From Zhengitettix transpicula (taxonomy: Eukaryota > Arthropoda > Insecta > Orthoptera > Tetrigidae), in assembly GCA_037074705.1 (NCBI GenBank), contig CM073590.1, forward strand, positions 9,928,001 through 9,992,000: 64,000 nt of DNA, in the 5' to 3' direction. The notes under the pieces were generated by a model, which saw nothing but the letters and a program-made list of their open reading frames with translations, made no database searches and was not told where the DNA came from. Position numbers and translations under genes: made by a program. This document shows positions 26,241 to 37,830 of the stretch, piece by piece. Positions within the stretch are counted from its first letter, which is position 1. Each line of letters begins with the position of its first letter.

Positions 26241-27807
26241 TTATTTTTAATATTAAATATAATTTGTCAATTATAATTGATAAATAAAAATAAATACGGC
26301 AAATTTGTCACACAAATTGGTGTTATTAAACTAAAAACGAAAATCATTACAATATGACGACGTTTCGTCCACAATGTTGGGTCTTCAACATATAATATTT
26401 CTAAATAACCAAAATTCATGGGATAAATTAGAAATCTATAATTGACAAAAACATAGTTATATAAATTATTCAAAATAACAGATTTGAATTAATTTCGATA
26501 AAATGGAAATGATCCAAACTTAAAGTTTTTAAATTATGCATATTGTAACATTCCCAATCTGGCTTTATATATTATATTAAGATCAGCTGATTGGTGGAAG
26601 TGCGCTTTTTTTCAAACTAATCCGTCAGTAGAGCATTTAAAGAATTCGGGGATCGCCGAAAAATGAATTGTTCGTGCAATTGACCAACATATGTTTTAAA
26701 TATAATCGAAATAATACAAAAAATATTATTTTATTTTAGAAATTGTTAAATTTTTGTCTTTAAATGGCGCTTATCCCATACGACAGTAATTTCAAATGGG
26801 GTGCCACCATATTATTTTTGATAGCGGTTAAGTGAAATATATTTTCTATAGCTGGCTGACGGACAAAGCCGAGATTTATTTTGTAACGTGAAACGAGATA
26901 TATTCGTCAATTTATATATCACGGCCTTACCAAGAAAAGAATTATTTTAGTGCACGCTGATTAATTCATTCTATAAGTTTAATTGCATCTGTTTGTTCCT
27001 CCGCTGTTCTGCATGGAACAATCGATTAATTATGACGGCCGATAAACACTTTTATTTTTCATGGAATGAATATAATATCCCAAGACAATGGTTTCAAATG
27101 GCCACAAAAATCTCAGACGACAACAAGAAAAAGTATTCGTAACATATGATTAAATTGTCTTTTGTAAACGTAACGGAAACCTGGCCGTTAATAATTGATT
27201 TTTTTTTCGTTAAACCACTTTTTCTTAACACAGCACAACTTCACTCTGGACGTACACAAATTACCTTTGAATGAAAGTTTTGGATTCTCCACGAAATCCG
27301 AGTATAATAATGAACGACGATCTCGCGGGCAGGCCGCCGAAAAACGAAGTCTGTACCGGGACGATCCACTCGAATCTGTTACTGCTGGACTCCGGCCTGA
27401 GCAAACAAATATGCTGTTCTGTCCGCCTCGTTCAATGGTTCATTAGCATGTTTTCTTCTCTTCATTTTTCAAATTAAAATATTACTCGCGCTTTTAATGC
27501 TACTGATCATCAGAACGTAGGCGGCGTTAACGTCGATATCGAGTCTACTGTAGAAAGCAACGCCCACATTCTTCTGTCCACCTACTAATTTTATTATCAC
27601 CAACAAAAATAAAAAACCAAAAAATTGTATACCAATATATACCATGTCACCACTCAGTACCTGTATAGAGATTGGCTGTTCGTCCTGGCTACGATCTCTC
27701 GGAAGAACTGATGATGGATGATTCCGGACGATCAGCCTCCGCGTTGACGTCCTCCTGGAACCAACATGAATGATAAGGAGTTCCGGGATATCTCGTGTCT
27801 AAGTTTC

Positions 27808-27809
<2 letters not shown>
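26241..27809. other. AT-rich intergenic sequence, with a single foldback arm near 26.35 kb
   Basis: No gene is recognised. Around 26346-26395 the complement reads …gaagacc…ggacgaaacgtcgtc, the shared motif of the foldback family, but no second arm is seen nearby. About 27.27-27.44 kb is somewhat GC-richer. The right end runs into the (TA)n tract at 27.81 kb. Confidence 0.4.

Positions 27810-27843
<34 letters not shown>
27810..27843. repeat. (TA)n microsatellite, left flank of solo LTR A
   Basis: An uninterrupted TA tract immediately before the LTR start. With the TA tract after the LTR it shows that the element inserted into (or duplicated) TA-repeat DNA. Confidence 0.9.
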
Positions 27844-27846
<3 letters not shown>

Positions 27847-28954
27847 AATAATTAAAAAGATGAAAGGAATTAAATGAATTATATGATTCTGCCTCACGTT
27901 GAAGCCAAAATGTAATACTTATTAAGATTAATTTAAATAGATGAATTGCCTCACGTTGAGGACGCCAAATTGTAATAATCAAATAATTTAAAAGATTTAA
28001 TTGGTTGGCCACACGTTGATGAACAAAATGTAATAATTAATAATTAAAGAATTTGGTGGTTAATTAATGGACGAATTTATTTTATTAAAATTTAAAATAA
28101 AAGAATGTTAAATAATTTACAAAATTTAAACCTCAGAAACAATTAATTTATGTAAAGTAAAATAACAAAATTTTCTTGTCGTGATTGATTTACATTCGTG
28201 TTCTTACTACTTTACAAACTCATATACTCTCATCTCAGGGTCGTTTATTTGGGCCTTTTAAATAAAGAACAAACCTTTCTTACATTCAAATTAACAATCA
28301 AATTTTACAATATTAGAATTAAACAATAAAATGAACGTTAATCCGAAATCTGACGATTTGATCCTTATTTAATGTTTACAAAAACTTTAATAAAATTTCT
28401 CTCTCTACTTACAGTTTCTTTACTGGTTCCAGGCATTCGTTTTTGGGCTCTTTGACACAATATACACTATTCACATATAACAGGCCATAATTTAACAGAA
28501 TTAATTTGTTTCAAAATAACCGTCCAAAACTTTTGTATCTATCAACTGGAACGATTACTCCGTACAACACCTGTGGACCTCTGCATTAAGTCTCTCTCCC
28601 TCTCCAGCAAATTATTGTAGTTCTCGTTCTGATTAATGGTCAATCAGAATGTTATCAACTCCTTCTCGATGAAATTTTGTAACAGTCTTTACTTGTTGAA
28701 TTCCGAACTGAGGCTTTACTTATTGTAAACTTTCCTGCGACCTTTACCTGATCGAATTCTATGTCCAAACTTTACTCGATGAAATTCTGTGTGCCACACC
28801 ACTCTTTACTCGATGAAAATCTGCCCGCGACTGACTTTGTGAGCCCGGAGTTTTAAAACGCTTGCCGACAAAGGCCCGCCTGTACATTGTTGTGTTTATA
28901 TTTACTACAAATTTCCAATTATTAATGATCTAATTGCCTCTAATTATTATTACA
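27844..28954 (-). mobile_element. Solo LTR A, with three iterated primer-binding-site units
   Basis: About 1.1 kb bounded by tgtaataattaa on the left and ttattattaca on the right, in (TA)n on both sides. The sense strand is the minus strand, judged from the primer-binding-site (PBS) direction. Three degenerate copies of the tRNA-Lys-type PBS (complement of tggcgcccaacgtggggc) occur near the sense 3' end at 27891-27907, 27948-27967 and 28007-28027; each lies next to another tgtaata terminus. The U3-like part (about 28.67-28.82 kb) has roughly four repeats of tttactcgatgaaattctg. The block atctcagggtc (28.23 kb) is shared with the other LTRs. There is no internal coding region or second LTR, so it is a solo LTR. 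An unrelated TIR element is less likely because of the PBS match. Confidence 0.7.
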
Positions 28955-28979
28955 ATATATATATATATATATATATATA
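28955..28979. repeat. (TA)n between solo LTRs A and B
   Basis: A short TA tract that is all that separates the end of LTR A from the start of LTR B. Confidence 0.85.
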
Positions 28980-29861
28980 TGGAGACCGCGCGCTTAGAGA
29001 ACTCAGTATGCGTCGAGTCTACGTCGAGAACAGGGACATGGCATTTCGGCCCTCATAGAGAAATAAAAACAGTAAAAGTCTGCGGATCTAGAATTATTAA
29101 TAGGGTTATGGAGGAAGTTCGACGAACGTAAACAGTTTTGACGGAGAGACTTATAAAATCGCAATTTAGAAGCAGAAGTTTTGCTTCACAAACTGAACTG
29201 ATTTTTGGATAGAGAGACTTTGAGGAGATCTACGTCCGGAAACTGGCTAAGGGTGGGCTAATCCAGGTTCCAGGATAGCACAGATCCAGAGTAACGACCG
29301 CGTGTGTTCAAAATCTAAAGTGTAGAATCAGTTGTATAATGACCTGTTTTGTGGGTGTTGACTTCAAGCTGCAAGAGTTCGAACTGGTACCAGTAGCACT
29401 GTCGTGAGTACAAAACAATTATTGATGACTGTAAACGATAATTAAAGGGTATAGTCAGATTTCGTTCGCGTTTTTCTTTTCATTCGTTTTCTTTTACTTT
29501 TGTATTTAATATTGTATTCCGTTAACTTCAGTGAGTTTGGATTGTTAATATTTTAGTTAATTGAATTTGTTCTTCCTATCAAACCGAGTGATGACCCTGA
29601 GATAAAGAGAAATCGACGTCGTTGATAGTAAACATATAAAGCTGTATTAATAAAATAAAATTTGAAATATTTGTTTGTTAAATTGATGGAATTCGGAGTG
29701 AAAAGCAGGGCTTAAAATGTGTAATTATCAACAATACAATTTAAAATACATAATAATTTGGTTAATTATTCCTATTAATTAAGACCACCTTATTAATTAT
29801 TACATAAATGGCTTCCTCAACGTGGGGCAAATTTAATTCATCCCCGTTATTAATTATTACA
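28980..29861 (+). mobile_element. Solo LTR B, opposite orientation to LTR A
   Basis: About 880 bp, starting tggagaccgcg within (TA)n and ending ttaattattaca before another (TA)n. Sense is plus. Near its 3' end it contains attattaca, a 4-base spacer and TGGCTTCCTCAACGTGGGGC (29809-29828), a close match to the PBS complementary to tRNA-Lys, and then about 30 bp more before the final ttaattattaca. Thus an LTR end plus PBS is enclosed within the LTR. The block gaccctgagataaagagaaa (about 29.59 kb) is shared with LTR D, and its complement is present in A and C. No coding capacity. Confidence 0.7.
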
Positions 29862-30511
29862 ATATATATATATATATCATTCGATAAAACGCGTTGACAT
29901 TTACTCACACAGATTGTGACTTAATATTTTTCTAATGTATGATCGTTTTCGGAGAGTGCTTATGCTACAATCATATTCTTGCAGGCACAAAAAGCACGTA
30001 GTTTCATTCCGGCAGTTAAAACAAGGAAATGGCGTCCACTACGCATCCCCTCTTTCAAATTCCTTCCTATGCTATTAAAGGTTAGTTCTTCGCGTGAATT
30101 ACACTCATGATGACTGTTACTCCTAATAAAAAAAGGGTGTCTTTCTCCGAGAACAAAGTAAAGATAGCAAATTTCAATAGTCACTGTTTCACAATCCAAA
30201 GAGCAACCTGCCTGTAATTTATTCATGAAAAATTTCAAATTAATTACGTGAATTTGGAAAAGAAATACAAATATATAATGAAATCCTTTTGGCCACTTAA
30301 AGAAGATAAAAACATTTAATGTCTAAAAACTTCTCCAATTTTATATACTACATTATCGTATTATACACGGCCAGAAATTCTATGCAAAGCAATGTCACAT
30401 CGTGATGTGAAGAAAACGTTATCAATTGAACATGAATATTAGTGGATAAACCCTGGAACCTTTAGATGCCGCAAAATCGGCGATAAACATATGGAACCTC
30501 ACAATATATAT
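29862..30511. other. Spacer between LTRs B and C with a retroposon scrap
   Basis: AT-rich sequence. About 30037-30092 matches part of retroposon family 1 on the plus strand (cgcatcccctctttcaaatt, ccttcctatgctattaaagg). The remainder is unrecognised. A 92-codon frame on the minus strand overlaps the scrap and is not credible. Confidence 0.5.
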
Positions 30512-31449
30512 TGTAATAATTAATAAAATAATAACGGCTGATTGTGGCGTTTCTAAATGAAAGAACTTAAGTGAAAGTTATTAAACAAGATTTATTATCA
30601 ATTTTAAAAACAAAATATTTGATACACAAAATAATTGGGATCTCAGGGTCTTGATCTGGGTTTGATAAATGGCAGAATTTAAATAATCAAAATTACATTT
30701 ACCTTTTATGGAAATCAAAGCGTCTGAACATAGACGAAATTTGTTGCGGAAGAAATAATACTAAAGATTGAATTTAACAATTTCAATTTTATCAAGAATT
30801 AACGATCTCATTTTATCGATAATTAAATAATTAAAATTAAAGAACGATCTGACTTTTATCTTTTAAACACGGTTTACAAATTATTTTAAAGTTTTCTCTA
30901 CTTACGGCCGCCCAGGTCTCATTTTTAGTTTTTCGTGCTTAATTTTGGGGACATCACTGATTCTAAGTTCTCACAGACTCTAATTGGCGTTGTTTGTTAG
31001 TTGGTTTAACACAAATTGGTTGGTTCTCGATGCTTTACTGCAACCTGGATTTGTAGATCTCGTGGCTTTAGTTGACAATGGACTTCATTGGTTTGTCTGA
31101 ATATTGCTTTACTTTTTAATAACTGAAAGCATGTTTGTGACTGGGCCACAATCTTTCGTTCTGACTGCCGACTGTAAAACTTTCAATGAGTTCTTTTCGT
31201 CCGTTCTATTCGCTGTCTGCTGACCGACTGTACTGTTCAAATTTTTATGACTTGGAATTTTAGTCTTTTCTCCTCGCTGCCTACGGCCCGACTGAACTCT
31301 TCGTCTCGTAGATTTTGAGCGCCTAAACTCTCTCAATAATGTTTTCTTTGCCTTGCCGGATTGTTGCGGCGTCCGCTCTATATCCACTAATAATGAGTCC
31401 TCTACAATCCAACTTTCCAATTAGAACAATGTCTTAATTACCAATTACT

Positions 31450-31452
<3 letters not shown>
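30512..31452 (-). mobile_element. Solo LTR C
   Basis: About 940 bp from tgtaataattaataaaata to ttaccaattactaca, with atatat on both sides. Shared internal blocks are atctcagggtc (30.65 kb) and tttacaaattattttaaagt followed by ctctacttac (about 30.88 kb), as in A and E, giving a minus-strand sense direction. The U3-like region (31.13-31.40 kb) has its own G/C-richer, irregularly repeated sequence (gactgccgactg, ctgaccgactg). I do not find a clear PBS unit at its sense 3' end, unlike A, B, D and E. The 103-codon minus-strand frame here is part of the LTR. Confidence 0.65.
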
Positions 31453-31507
<55 letters not shown>

Positions 31508-31525
31508 GTGTCTGTGTGTGTGTGT
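31453..31525. repeat. (TA)n(TG)n microsatellite
   Basis: A TA tract of about 34 bp passing into a GT tract of about 40 bp with one interruption. It forms the right flank of LTR C. Confidence 0.9.
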
Positions 31526-33696
31526 TAAAATTACATGTCCAAATTTAAATTTAGTGTCCTGGATTGCGTCCAAAATATATTCTTAAGAAGGTAACAATGA
31601 TAAACTGAGTAACATTTACTTTTAAATTGACTAGTGTTTACCAGATGATAATACGAGCTCTTATCCAATTATTTTGATGGTGGGCATCTAATTGAATCAG
31701 AGTAAATGGCATTCTTTTTGGCAATACAAACATATTTTATATTCCTCTTGTAATAAGTCTAATTCTATGTGAAGGGTGATCTTCAAATGGAGGCGTGTTG
31801 TATTGCTAATAATTGCATACAGTCGCAGAGGTTGGCCTGCACCCTCATGGTCACGTTCTACTTAGGTGGCTACACACACTTATATATATATATCCTCAAT
31901 CGCATAGTCCCATCTACAGAGAGACTTCTCTCTACCGTGGCTATAGCTCGGCTACTTATTTCCATCGTATTCGCCTCGCAACTAATGTCCTATACCATTT
32001 TCTCCTCCTCTCTTTCGCTACCTAATCTGAATTTTTGGAACTCTGTGAAAACCAACGACTTTTAGTTTTCAGGTTTTAACATAATGTCGTCTGCTTGCCG
32101 CAAAATCCCGTCCACCTGACCTGCACCATCGAAATGCCACCGCTGAACCTTTGGAATGAATAATCGAAGGTGTTTGGAATATAATCTGGTCACAACACTT
32201 TAATAAAGTTTTCTAATTCTTGGATTTATCTATAATATTATTGTCCAGTAAATCTTATAGCCTAATATTGACAAAAATGATTCTGTTTACATTCCTGCCC
32301 TTTAAAAATAAAAGTTAATTACGTAGACTGATTTTTTATTTTAGCATTTTGAAATGGCTCTTGACAGAATTTAAGAGAGACTCAAAGGTATTTACGGCTT
32401 CAGAGAACAGTTTATCCAAAGGAGTAATGACCAGTTTTTAGAACGTTTTCCATTTAGTCTTAAATACGGCGGATGACAGTTTTAAAGCGCTTGAAATATT
32501 TGTACGCGTCTACATAAGAAGAATATAAAATTTGAACTAAATCGGTTCATCAGTTTTCTTGTTAAAATCCAACAAACGCTACGTTGCTGGAATGAATTCA
32601 CATGTCATCGGTTTCGAATACTATGATGCTTTAAGCGTAAAGATATGCATAGAAAAAATAACTTTTATTTACATATGTATATAATTTATTTATTGGTAAT
32701 AGATTGAAGATAACTCGTCATAATGAAAAAACGGCATAGTCTTATTGTCGGAACGTTAATGAATCATGTTTTTGTTTTGTTTCCTTTGAGGTGAACAAAA
32801 ACTAAGAGTGTGATGTGTACAGAAGAAAACGTTTTATGTTAAATATAGGTCTAATTATTTTAGTCGCATTATCTTAATTTTTGGTATGGAACTAAAAAGT
32901 GTTTCATGGCGCCATTGGCTCCTTGCAGGCTAAGGACACTTAGCACTTACGCGTAATGTTTGTGTATTTTCTTCGACCTGCACACATTTTTTAAACATTT
33001 CGACTCAGACGGTACCGTCATAGCAGTAATTAACAACTCATATCAACTAGAATTAATTATAACATAGTCTCTGTATTCTGCATAATAACAGTCTTGATGT
33101 TCATACCTTACCATAAGAACGAGATAATAATATGTTGGAGAGTTTGATTACCTAGGGTTGCACAAATCAGGCTGTTATAAAATGTAATATTTAGGAAACG
33201 TATTTGACTTACGTACGTAACATTATCAAAATTACTAGGAGCTCTGGATCGTTTCAATTAAATGAAACTGTGTTTCGCATCATAGCTTCAGAACCATGAC
33301 CGTGCTGTTATTAAATTATTATATGATATTCGTAACAATTACATAGAATTTTACGTACTTAATAAAAACCCATACTTGAGCTAATCATCCAACACGATTA
33401 GTGAAATAATCAGCGCATTCAAATCCAAGACATAGTACGCCAATTAGCGTATTCATAAGCAGTCAAATTTATTAAATAAATTAAATAAAAAATTCTAATA
33501 TTTTATCCATCACATCGATAGTTTAGAGTTGAAGTTTCTAAAATTAGTTTTATTCCACAAACATTAAAGTTAAGGCTATTATTGAACTAAAATTATGTAC
33601 AGTTGGTTTTTTCCCCATTCAGCAATGACACTTTAAGCGGTTCTTAGACTACCAATGGGAATTGTAAATTAAAGAAATTTTTATGAAAAATGAATA
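31526..33696. other. Unique AT-rich intergenic sequence
   Basis: No gene or repeat is recognised. Frames of 98 and 70 codons near 31.77-32.07 kb overlap in different frames and have no recognisable domain. Confidence 0.4.
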
Positions 33697-33996
33697 CGGG
33701 TAGGATCCTTAAACCATAGCCCGGGGGTCCTAGTTAACCCTTGGCTACCTTTCTCTACCCTTCCGCATCCCCCCTTTCAAATCCCTTCCTATGGTATTAA
33801 AGGGGAGTTGCCCAATGTGGATCACCCTTATGTAGCTTGTTGCCCTAAAAAAATATATATATATATTTTTTTAGGGCAACTTTTAGGAGAGATACGAAGG
33901 AAATACCTTTGGGTATGCCTTTTCCTCTCCGTTTTTGAACTAAGGTTCCCACAAGCCGAGGCACCTCGGCCTGTTTTGAGAGGTCGCAGAGTTTGA
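33697..33996 (+). mobile_element. Retroposon family 1, rearranged copy with a palindromic junction
   Basis: Two parts of the family lie in unusual order on the plus strand. 33697-33853 is the 3' half (gggtaggatccttaaacc … gtggatcacccttatgtag … ttgccctaaaaaaa). It is followed by the complement of the same 3' end (ttttttagggcaac) and then by the 5' module (ttttaggagagatacgaagg … caagccgaggcacctcggcc, to about 33996). The junction is a perfect 42-bp palindrome. This could be two insertions joined tail to head with a duplicated inverted end, or a rearranged single insertion. Confidence 0.75.
33839..33880. repeat. Perfect 42-bp palindrome
   Basis: The sequence from gttgccct through A7, a TA core and T7 to agggcaac equals its own reverse complement over all 42 bases, with no spacer. 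The arms are the retroposon 3' end and its complement. Perfect palindromes of this size are prone to hairpin extrusion. Confidence 0.9.
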
Positions 33997-34286
33997 TAGT
34001 GTCATTCTCTAAGCTAATTTCAAACCCTAACGACGAAGGGCTTTAACAAAAATAGTGTAACAACTACCGTGAATGGTGTCGAACCTAGGGTTACGAAAGC
34101 CGGTGAGTTTAATTCTGACATTAAAAATCATCGTTCATCCCCTAAGGGACAGAGTAGGGGACAAAGGGTCTGAATGACCGTTACGAAATTATACTACAAA
34201 TAAAACATGATATGGAGTTATGGAAGTGAATGAGTTTAATTCGGACATTCAACATGCAGGTTCAGCTGAAGATCAATCCCAAGGTG

Positions 34287-34310
34287 AGGGGGGGGGGAGG
34301 GGGGAAGGGA
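34287..34310 (+). other. G-rich run, possible G-quadruplex
   Basis: Long G-runs broken only by single or double A residues, with 20 G among about 24 bases, in otherwise AT-rich DNA. The pattern of several G3+ tracts with very short loops fits an intramolecular G-quadruplex on the plus strand. Confidence 0.55.
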
Positions 34311-37300
34311 CTGAAACAAAGCTCTGCGTTCAATCTTAAACGAGAGGAGCAATTTCTACAAAACTTTCATTTTACTTACGATCGAGAAAAAAACATGAAA
34401 TTTTGCATATTTAAGGAGCGCTGGTATATTTCATTCTTAGGATAACGCAGTCTATTTTTGACTCTCTTAAAATGACATTAGGGTCGAATTAAATACTTTT
34501 CTGGGCTAATATAACAACGCCGGGCGTCCAGATATGTACGTGAACTTTGTTATCACACTATGTTTGACAGAAACTAAATAAAGTTATATCAGGTATTTGA
34601 TAATATACCGATATGCAATAGGAAACGAGCAAAGAATAGAAAGGAAGCTTGTTAGAACAATCTATCAAGAATTAGTAAAATGATTGGGGTAAAATTCGTA
34701 ATAAATGCATCAGGTGAACCTATAAAAGTAGCTGTATGTAACTTCACAAATGTCTTGCTTATTGAATATCATCCGAGTAAATGTATTCCTGATATTCGAT
34801 GTGAAACACATTAAGAAGGATGTGCCCGATTGGTGTTTGAAAATTTCTTGCAAAATGATCAATTATGCAATGTCAGAACAATGAGTTTTTTCACAAATTA
34901 CGAGAAAGTCAAGTATAAAAAACTGTGTGCGTGTGAAGCTGATTGACTGAGACGCAAACTCGAACTCATTAATTTATGCGGTAGTGCAAGCAGTAGTGAA
35001 ACCGTCTAGAAAGCGTCAGACTCAATCACGCTGTTATTAATAGTGGTTAAATGTAATAAACACAGCAGCTTAATGTCTTCTTGAGAATCTATATTTCATA
35101 AGGTTTTGTTGAGCTTGTTACTAAAATCGCGGTCCCGTCTTAATACAAGAAAGAATTTTCCAGAGCGCCGTATTAACTTCAGCACTTGGTATTTAAGGGA
35201 ATTAAAACTTATTATTTATTTTGTGCGAAAAACAGTTCGGTAGTATCTTCCATAGCAGGTAGTTTTTTTAATCCTTTTTACACACATATTTCTCTCATTT
35301 TATTACCTAAGACTGAATTATAATTGTGGCATTGCTTCATGGCTTTGCAGCGTCCCAGAAAATTTACGACAATTTTATGCAGGTACTTAAACTCATCCGG
35401 CTACGTTCCCAGAGTATGTATTTAACTTCGAATGGGCCAAAGTTCGGTGACAGTTACAATAATTTACAAATAAAGGGAGCATTAAAACAATATGGTAACA
35501 TTCGTGAATGAACCTTCTCATAGTTTTCTTCGCATTAAAAAAAATTGAAACGGTGATGTAGAATTTAGCACGTTTCTAATTTTTTTAATTTTGCCTCCTC
35601 ATATCATTTTTTTAGGCTGACGTAAACGCGGATAATTTTGTCATAATTTGAGTTCATATGGACCGACCAATATTGGAGCTAAATATCAAAATTTCCTTGA
35701 AAGGTTAGGGAAACCAGGGGGAATCCATATTCGGATGGCAGCGGCTTTTAATCTATTATTTCCTTTCGCCGCTCATAACGATCGAAAATTGACAAACCTT
35801 TGTTTGTATTAATATAATTGTGTGTTAAATTATATACAAATTAATTTTATTTACTTTCAAATTATCTTAAATTACAATTAAAAATTACTTATAACATTGA
35901 TTTGTACATTTTCTTTATTTTTGGGATGTGTAAGTCACCGTTTAAAAATATTAACTCTATTTCAGGGCTTAAAGAATTTCTGATTTAGAACAACTTAAAA
36001 AATGTCAATTAAATTCCCTTTTTTAAATAAATATAACGAAGGAATAAATTGCAGAGTTTGTTTACATAACCTAGGAATTCTCGTGGAATATTTTCCGGCG
36101 ATTATCGCTTTCAGGAAAATAGGAAGCGGCTTTTTCTTTTTTAATGTTCGTTCAGTCTCGTAGTCCGTTTTGCTTCTTGCTGCCACTTTTTTTTTCGGTA
36201 GAGCTATGGGACATTAACTTTTGTCCCAGTTTCTCCACGCTGTGTTACTATACATGTAAGAAAAACAATCTAACACGTCAACATGTCCTAGAAGAAGATG
36301 GCCGTTCAGCACTTTTATATATCGTTCCCCCTAACCTTGGAAAACGTTATTCCCATTTACCCACGTGGTCTACACAATAAGTTGTTTTTTGATCAGCTTT
36401 CCAAGAAATCTGCAACTCTAGGTTACTTGCGAGTCCTTTGATTATGAAAGCAAATCGTTATTTTGAAATGTCATAACGATTTAGGATTGTAAGATTTATT
36501 GTAGGTTGTAAAATTAAAATTAGACTATTGCAAAGGCAGCTATTAAAATTATTGGAATGAGTAATTGAACGAGTTACATGTGAATTGTAAAGGACGTAGT
36601 ACTGGTCTTGATTGAATTGGTATGGTAATGTGGACATTTGGTTTGTTGTGCTGATTTAGGTTGTGAATAGTGAATACCAAGGCTTGTTAATTAATTGTTT
36701 TTTGAATTATTGTTGAAGTGAATAAGTAGTGCGTTATGAGAGCTGTTATGATAATTTGGCATGTATTAAATTCCAATTGTAATCCTAGTATAAAACTTGC
36801 ATGCCGCCAGATTTCTTTAAATTTCATCAGATTTTTATAGATTTTTTCTATGTTAACATTTCTCTTGTAAATTTAAGTCATTTTGTAGCATTTTGTTTTC
36901 TTTAATTCGGTTATAATGGTTTCCTATCACTGTTGTATGACACTGTATATATATATATAAAATATACGTGTTTTGGCATTTTTCCATCATGATACTTTAA
37001 TTTCATGGCCTCTATGACTTGAGCTTGAGAAACCTTTCATTCTATTTAAATAAATAATAAATTAAACAAAAAATAAATAATTAAATAAAATTCATGGTTG
37101 GATTAAATTTAAATAAAAATAAAATATGATAGCTGAAATATACTTTAAGAATTAAAAGACCTTCAGAAGTAATTTAACTATTATTTGTTGGATCATATAC
37201 GTAAATACGATTTCATAAATAAAGTGTTTATTTAGACTAGAATTTAATTAAAGGAATTTGTCTAGTATAAGAACGTGATCGTATGATTCGAATTCCCACG

Positions 37301-37399
37301 TTAGCTTTGTTCTTTTGATTCTGAGAATCTGTAAGAGGGCTCAAAAAAAGTGAGAAATGTACTTTGGCACTGCCGCAAAGTTGTCTCCACTTTATAAAA

Positions 37400-37830
37400 G
37401 ATTAATTTCCCAGAAAGACTGTGAGGTGGCTACGCTACAATTTTCTCCCGCCTCTTTATTGTTTTAATTCCTACGCGACGGTTTGTTTTGTTCTGCCCCA
37501 CCGCATGATAGCCACAATTTTCCGTGGCCTGCGCGACAAAAAGTGCAAGAGCCGAGGGGCCGCCTGTAATTACGGCCTCACCTCCCGCGGTTGATTGAGA
37601 GAACATCATAAAGCTGTTGCGAGGTCGTACGCTCGCAGTGTCCAAAGCTACACGCGACCTGGCATTTACACGTGAATAGCAAATTTATGACTGGAGTCCA
37701 TAGCGACGGACACAAAAGGCAGCCTTGTCCCTGCAGAAGCGCCTAACCTGCTTCTCTTTCAACGCAAATGAGGCGCTTTGGCGACGCGCGTCTCAGCCTT
37801 TATGAATGATGTGAAGCAGACTAAAGTTCA
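37400..37830. other. GC-rich island, candidate enhancer
   Basis: Clearly GC-richer than the flanks, with many CpG steps (ggtcgtacgctcgcag, ggcgacgcgcgtctcag) and cores such as tttatgac and tttatgaatgatg that resemble Hox/Caudal sites. No convincing frame. The pattern resembles insect developmental enhancers, but this is inferred from composition and short motifs only. Confidence 0.3.

Noticed and set aside
31109..31420. Open frame of 103 codons, minus strand
   Set aside because: It lies wholly in the U3-like part of solo LTR C; it is basic and low-complexity with no domain.
27844..31452. A complete LTR retrotransposon spanning LTRs A to C
   Set aside because: A and B are in opposite orientations, and only 0.65 kb of unrelated sequence lies between B and C, so no pair encloses an internal coding region.
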